Below, piece by piece: positions 58,901 through 64,000 of a DNA stretch of 64,000 bases. The translations under genes were made by a program, and so were the position numbers. Under the pieces are notes generated by a model, which did not search any database, was not told the DNA's origin, and saw only the letters and a program-made list of their open reading frames with translations. Source of the DNA: Cucumis sativus. Lineage: Eukaryota; Streptophyta; Magnoliopsida; Cucurbitales; Cucurbitaceae. The DNA lies in contig NC_026657.2 of assembly GCF_000004075.3 (NCBI RefSeq), positions 26,568,408-26,632,407 on the forward strand, read 5' to 3'. Position 1 is the first letter of the stretch. The number at the start of each line of letters is the position of its first letter.

Positions 58901-61900
58901 TTTGACAAGTCAACAAATTTTTTTTGTTTATCTTCGTACCTCTTCCTCTAGTCATCTTCTCTAATCGATCTAACTCTGGTGCCAACTGCCACCAACCTTG
59001 TCTATTGTTGTATTTTATTGACTTGTAATTCAATTGTCTCTAATGTTGCCTTTTGTATTGTATATTAATGTTAGAAGTTGTACTATTGTCATTAACATGA
59101 AATTACATGCTTTTTAGCAGATTGCATTTGTATCCTTATGTTAAATTTATTTATATCCTAGACTTGTTTGTTTGTTTTTCTAAATAAAAAAACATATCCT
59201 CAATGTAACTGACATCCCAGTTCTTCAGAAACTCATCTTCTTCGAATCTTATCGCATCCATATTCGTGTCTGTGATTCATTGATAAGAGGTTTTTTCTTG
59301 AGCTCCTTTTCATTGTAGATGAAATTCTGGCGGCTAAGGTCCCTAGGTGATATGGTTTTTCCATGTTTTTCTTTGTTACTTGTTGGAATACTCTCAAATC
59401 AGATTACAATGAAGGTGTTCTAGGACCTTTTTTCTTTATAGAATGGCCTTATTTATTCTTAGTGTCAGCAAAGCAAAACCTATATTATGCCTTGTTCCCA
59501 AATGAGTTGGAAACCACTAGACTGACTAATCTTACCTCATGACATCACGAGCATCAGTTCACCTGATGATTGATAGCTGAAAATCCAAGAGTCCAGTGTT
59601 GCAGCCTTGTATTAGTTAAAAGTTTAGTACTAAACCCTGACATGTAGAAATATGGTTTGAAAGAAATCAACACGTTTTCCACCATACGGCTTCAGTATGG
59701 TCCAACCGATTCGTTTAAATGCATCATCATGGTACTCCATGGTCAAAGGATTTCAGGGTTATTCCACACAGGACATTCACCTCAACTGGCAAGCTTTTAT
59801 TGTTTAGCCATTTTGAGTCCAACTAAGGAGATTTAGGGAAAGGCCCTGATTCTGCTCGGTTTTGAGTTGTCTTTTAGTCTTTTTTTAATGATAGGCTGCT
59901 GATGTAAAGGTCTTATGTTTTTTACCATTTTTAATTTCTCAATGTCATTTCATTTCTCTATTTTTCGGATATGATGAGGACGCTAAAGGGGTGTCAACCT
60001 AGTTGAGATGTCCAGGTGCGTTTTCTGATCCCTAGTTCTTTAATTGCCCATTGTATAACCCTCTTGTATTTTGAACTCTGCCTCATTTTTTATAATAAAT
60101 GAGATTAGTTTATTTATTTAAAAAAATCCTGACATGTAGAAGTCTTCAGAGGAAAACAAGTGTTTTTTTCTTCTTTTCTGGATTTTAATCCAATCTCTGA
60201 AAGTTGTTTTCCTTTTTGGTCATAGAGTAAAATCTTCGTCTTGGGTTGCCTTCAAATGCCAACTATTCCATTCCATATCTATGGCCATCAAGGGGAAAAA
60301 TTCAGACCACAACCGGTGGTATACAAAGTTGACCTCTCTTCCCCTTCATTTTTAGTTTCATGATTTTTCTTTTTCTTTTTATTATATTTTTAGCCAGCAA
60401 CACTCTCCATAAACCAACCTCAATATGCTGATAGCACCACTAATTTCTCCTACGGACTTAATTGGGTTGAAACTTGGTATGGAAACCTACTAAGTGAATT
60501 TTCAAAATCAGAGAAACCTTGAAATTAAAAAAAGGCAATCTCCTTCCGTCAAAACATGACTAATCTTCTCAAGGCTGTCAAATACTTTGAAGTCTCCTTT
60601 GACTTTGACTTAGACTTGCCTTTCTAGATTGGAGGTCTTGGGTCTCGTTCTGCCAATGTCCTCAAAACAGTGCCAACATCATCCAATGTTCTTCAGTGAC
60701 TTAGCCCTCAAACTATCTCGGTCTCAACTTAAATGGACCTTAAAGCATTTCTTTTGGAAACCAATCATTGAAGGTTGGTGGTAGGTACACCCTTATTCTC
60801 CCTTCTAAAATCTCCAATTTTACTCCATATTCCTCTCCAAGGTTCCAGGAAATTTCCAAATCTTTAACTTATACCAACGTACCGCTCATCTTTTGAACAG
60901 GTAGCTTTCTGTGTTGAACATAAACCTCAGAAGACAACTTTAAAGTCGAGGTGTTCCAAGATTGGCTATCAGTATTTTTCATGGATGATTGTTGTCTAGG
61001 TGACAGGGTCTGTTCTCTCTGTTCCAGATTCTTCATTCTTGGGACTGGCCTTTTGACCTTTCAGGTTTTCTTGGATTGCAAACCTCCTAGAATGCATTTT
61101 CATTCCAAATTTATATAAAGTTATTTGAAAGAACTATAGATGTACAAAGATCCAACACATGATCCAAAGAAGTATGCATCTGATCATCTCCATTACTAGA
61201 TGTGTTCACTCCAGAATCCGAAGATTAGTTATATGTTATATCCATTGCTTGGTGTCTTCTCCTTGTGGCATTTGCTCTTTACTCTTAATCACTTTTGATG
61301 GATCCCTGGCCCTTGTCAGGAATGTAAAATTCAACCTTGTAGCCCTCATGCTCTCTGACCCTCCAAGATTCTATCAACTTCTTTTGGATTATGTGGCCGG
61401 AGACAAACCAATGAATTTTTGTAGGCAAAGAAAGTGATAAATCATCGATTGACCCAAAACCTTAAGCTGACGGGTGAAGGTAAATTTAATATATATCATC
61501 TAGCTGAAAGAAATTTCATATATCTTCTAAATCTTAACGGCTGCTGACTGGCGTCAAAGATATACAAAAAAGCCCCATGACTTCATGCTAATCCAATGTA
61601 TCTCATCCACACCCTCATGCTCTTCGAAATGTTTCGTTCTTAATTTATGATATTTTCCCTAATTAGAGGAGTTTTTATAACTCTCTTAGTTGGGCTGGAG
61701 CTATCCTTCTCTCTTTTGTCTATTTCACAGGCATGAAACTCTTTCTTTTCAGGCTTACTAGTTACTACTGGGATGCCCTTGTTATCTACTCCAACTGTTC
61801 ATTATAAAAGCGTGTATCACATTCATTTTTAATGATATGGAAAAACATTTTTGCAGTTTATGTTGTCATAGTAATTTCAGCCGGAATTTTGGTTTGAAAG

Positions 61901-62416
61901 GATGCTTGGCAATCTTTCAAAGTCTTTTTTGTATTTTTCTTTTCAAGCTTTAGTTTGTATTGGGAACTTTTATCTTTCATAGTTGCTCTTTGATTACCGC
62001 TCTATTGTTTTCGTTAGTCTCTTTTCATTATATCAATAAAAAGTTCTATTTCCTTGAAGAAAAAAAAGGTCTAGGAGGAAATTGCTAGTTCTTTTGGGAA
62101 ATAACCCAATTGATTTTTGTCCTTATTGCAGTGCTCTTGGGGTAGCAAACCCACACCACCAGGAACAACATCAAATCCACTCCCACTGCCAGCAGTTGCT
62201 TCCACACCTGGCCTTTCAGCAGCTGACCTTTTGGCTTATGAGCGGCAACTAGCAATAACCAAGATGGGTGGTGTTCATGCAGCACTTATGCACCCTCAGG
62301 GGCCTCACCCTATGAAACAGGCACCTATGGGAATGGGTGCAGCGGCAGCCAGCCAGGCTTTATATGATGGTGGCTTCCAGAACATTGCAGCACAGCAACT
62401 TATGTACTACCAGTAG
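52909..62416 (+). CDS. UBP1: UBP1-type oligouridylate-binding protein with three RRMs (twelve exons)
   Basis: Exons: 52909-53010, 54538-54599, 54998-55100, 55234-55310, 55390-55451, 55556-55643, 56466-56541, 56628-56658, 56803-56922, 57129-57214, 57437-57613 and 62132-62416. All introns are GT-AG and all phases agree, giving 422 residues, the usual UBP1 length. UBP1 proteins are plant TIA-1-like nuclear and stress-granule proteins that bind U-rich RNA, enhance splicing of U-rich introns and control mRNA stability and translation. A Gln-rich N-terminus ([16 protein letters not shown]) precedes RRM1 (about 55-130, VYVGNI and YGFVHY), RRM2 (about 139-217, IFVGDL and RGFGFVSF) and RRM3 (about 258-332, VYVGNL and KGFGFVRY). 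The C-terminus contains [16 protein letters not shown] and ends QQLMYYQ, as in family members. Intron 1 (1.5 kb) and intron 11 (4.5 kb) are enlarged by repeats. Nothing is truncated. Confidence 0.95.
53821..53939 (+). mobile_element. tRNA-derived SINE-like insertion in UBP1 intron 1
   Basis: A B-box-like AGGTTTGAGTCCC (53876-53888) follows an A-box-like TTAGGTTAACTGACA (53831-53845) at tRNA-like spacing. The segment ends in an A-run of 14 (53926-53939). This arrangement fits a tRNA-headed SINE with poly(A) tail in sense orientation. No target duplication was confirmed. Confidence 0.5.
59985..60127 (+). mobile_element. SINE-like segment in UBP1 intron 11
   Basis: Begins near GGGGTGTCAACCTAGTTGAG and GTCCAGGTGCG, resembling a tRNA-derived head, and ends TTTATTTATTTAAAAAAA. 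I recall similar segments dispersed in cucurbit introns. The B-box is poor, and no target duplication was identified. Confidence 0.3.
61437..61495. repeat. Dispersed repeat, second copy
   Basis: TCGATTGACCCAAAACCTTA, GGGTGAAGGTAAATTTAA and flanking bases match the block at 26108-26175 (CTAATCGACCCAAAAGCTTA, AGTGAAGGTGAATTTAA). This CGACCCAAAAGCTTAAG..GGTGAAGG signature is widespread in dicot genomes and probably belongs to a retroelement. Confidence 0.55.
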
Positions 62417-64000
62417 TAAATATGGCTTAGCTTTTGCTTTTGCTTTTGCTTGATGAAATCGATTTATATCCTCTTACTTTTTCTGAGATTATATGAGCCT
62501 TCAATGCACCCTCTATATGAGTTTTTTTTCTTCTTTTGGTGTTCAGATTCTTTTGCACCTACAAATGGAAATTATGTTTGTTACACTTGCTTTTTCCTTT
62601 TTTCTTTTTTAGTGTTATTATTAGGGCCAGGGTCAGTGGCTATGGGCAATTGAGGAAGCTTGTTGATCAATCAGAATGTACTTTGTTACTTTGTTTTCTT
62701 TCTGAAGGACAATCTTGTTGTTACATACAATATAATATAAAACATATTCAACTGATTTAACCCACCACAGCCTAAGTGTGAACAAAAAGTGCTAGAAGAG
62801 AAAATTGAGTGTTGAACTGCGAAGCTTGGGCTCCTGTTAATTGGTGTTTCTGATTTTTGTGCTTGTGTTTGATTGTGTTTATATTTTGTTTTTAATGTTC
62901 AACCTCGAAATAGATTAATGACGGACTTTAGCCTGATGATATTGTAATCACGTAACAATTTTTTTTTGAAATTATCCTTCAATTTTGCAATGCAGTACTT
63001 ACTGGACTCAATTTTATCAAGAAAGATGCACAATTCAATTGGTTATCACTGCTCACTTAGCAAGACTCGATTTGCTTATGATGTCCAGTTTATTGAATGT
63101 GCAAGTTATTACTATTATTATTTTTATTTAAGACTTTTTAGGGTTTAGGAAACTTATTTTTGAAGGCAAAGGTGCTGAAAAAATGTTTATAAATATGTCA
63201 AAGTATCATTGTTCATGCATGTAGTATAATTATTATGTTTTAGAATGAGTTGAGGAAGTAAGAATTTCGTGGGGGGAGTGAACAATTGAGAGCGATCATT
63301 ATTCAAATTTTGGATCAATAGTAAATTTAAAGAAATTATAAATAATTGAAGACTAATTAAAAGTTTACATGTTATAAAGTTGAACCTAATATGGTTGTAT
63401 TATATTAAATAATTTCTACACTTTACTTTCTCTAATTAAAACTTTGATTTCAAGAGCATTTACACGCTTTACTTTCTCCAATCGTACGTACACGTTTGAT
63501 AGAAATATCATTAAATGATCAAGTATTGAAGATGAAATCACATTCCATCAAATCACATATATATACACAAGTTATTAACTCTACGTAATATGGTTTTTTG
63601 AAAACTTTATAGGAACAATCATATGATTCGTGATCAGTCTCCAAGCGAAAAGTTGAATATGCAAGACTTTCAGATATTGTTTAATATACAATACATTCCC
63701 AAGAACCTGTCTCATTTAGAAGTTAGAAAACACATATCAGTTCTGATATTTTTTTTTGGGTTAAAAATGTTATTGGCCTATCAAAAAGTAATGATTTAGT
63801 ATACTTTAAAACGTGAAACATTTTAGTCCTAAAATTTTGACAAGTAATAATTAGTTCAGTGCTTTACAACATTTGACAATTGAGTGCCTACCTAAATGAT
63901 ATGATTAAGATGTTATGAAACTTTTACAAACAAGATTATTATTGGGAATCAAATTTACTTGCATATTATCTGATCAAAGTTTGCACTTGATTTTGATGAA
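62417..64000. other. UBP1 3' flank and intergenic DNA
   Basis: A triplicated GCTTTT hexamer follows the stop codon (62430-62450). The 3' untranslated region probably ends before about 63000. The remainder is AT-rich with no gene recognised. Confidence 0.4.

Larger units (their letters stand above)
57614..62131. other. Enlarged last intron of the UBP1 gene (4,518 bp)
   Basis: The donor is AAAG|GTATGG and the acceptor TTATTGCAG|TGC. It interrupts RRM3 just before its last strand. Content is repeat debris: a SINE-like segment (59985-60126), a dispersed-repeat copy (61437-61495) and a LINE-like 3' end with AATAAAAAG..GAAGAAAAAAAAGG near 62030-62068. Protein-like patches around 60230-60340 and 60630-60960 suggest an old retroelement, but no domain could be named. 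If the intron were retained, translation would stop eight codons in. Confidence 0.6.

Noticed and set aside
1..64000. CRISPR array, operon-like or prokaryotic defence system
   Set aside because: Introns, plant gene families and plant transposons show this is nuclear plant DNA; the tandem repeats found lack CRISPR spacing.

Overview
The window looks like an AT-rich stretch of a dicot nuclear genome, most likely a cucurbit. The four intact multi-domain genes are plant-type (EXO70D, a TIFY10-type JAZ, UBP1, an FMC1-like protein). Most carry short GT-AG introns with T-rich acceptors. The long gaps are filled with decayed plant transposable elements. The cucurbit placement is an inference from repeat texture and should be tested by database search. 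All splice models were built by hand from frame continuity and family knowledge; no transcript data were available.

Layout. 0.8-1.7 kb (+): a five-exon gene encoding a divergent LSM1-like Sm protein, open in every exon. 4.77-6.60 kb (-): an intronless EXO70D-type exocyst gene with a CTT microsatellite in its leader. 7-33 kb: gene-poor and repeat-rich. It holds an orphan cluster of GGCCCA motifs, an AGCTC-rich degenerate repeat, a 449-bp hAT-type MITE with an 8-bp target duplication, a 115-bp tandem array, a broken Ty1/copia gag-protease remnant, copia-type LTRs in both orientations, a 1.2-kb foldback element, a gypsy-like LTR, and a complete 1,808-bp non-autonomous CACTA element. The CACTA element carries what looks like the start of a lipid-transfer-protein gene, a nearly perfect 205-bp-arm palindrome and a 35-bp minisatellite.

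33.26-33.70 kb (-): a two-exon FMC1-like LYR-family gene with an apparent GC-AG intron. 35.8-36.3 kb (-): a frameshifted pentatricopeptide-repeat pseudogene. 36.4-43 kb: AT-rich DNA with no gene seen. 44.02-44.85 kb (+): a three-exon jasmonate repressor (JAZ/TIFY10) with TIFY and Jas motifs, a Jas intron and a C-terminal EAR-like DLNL. 46.5-51.4 kb: decayed LTR-retrotransposon sequence. 52.9-62.4 kb (+): a twelve-exon UBP1-type three-RRM RNA-binding protein of 422 residues, whose last intron has grown to 4.5 kb with SINE/LINE-like debris.

The genes do not form a functional cluster: exocytosis, mitochondrial ATP-synthase assembly, jasmonate signalling and U-rich RNA binding are unrelated neighbours. 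The points most worth a second look are the LSM1-like paralogue that has lost the Sm2 RG residues, the CACTA element with gene capture and a giant hairpin, the GC-AG intron of the FMC1-like gene, and the Jas intron whose retention would stop translation immediately.
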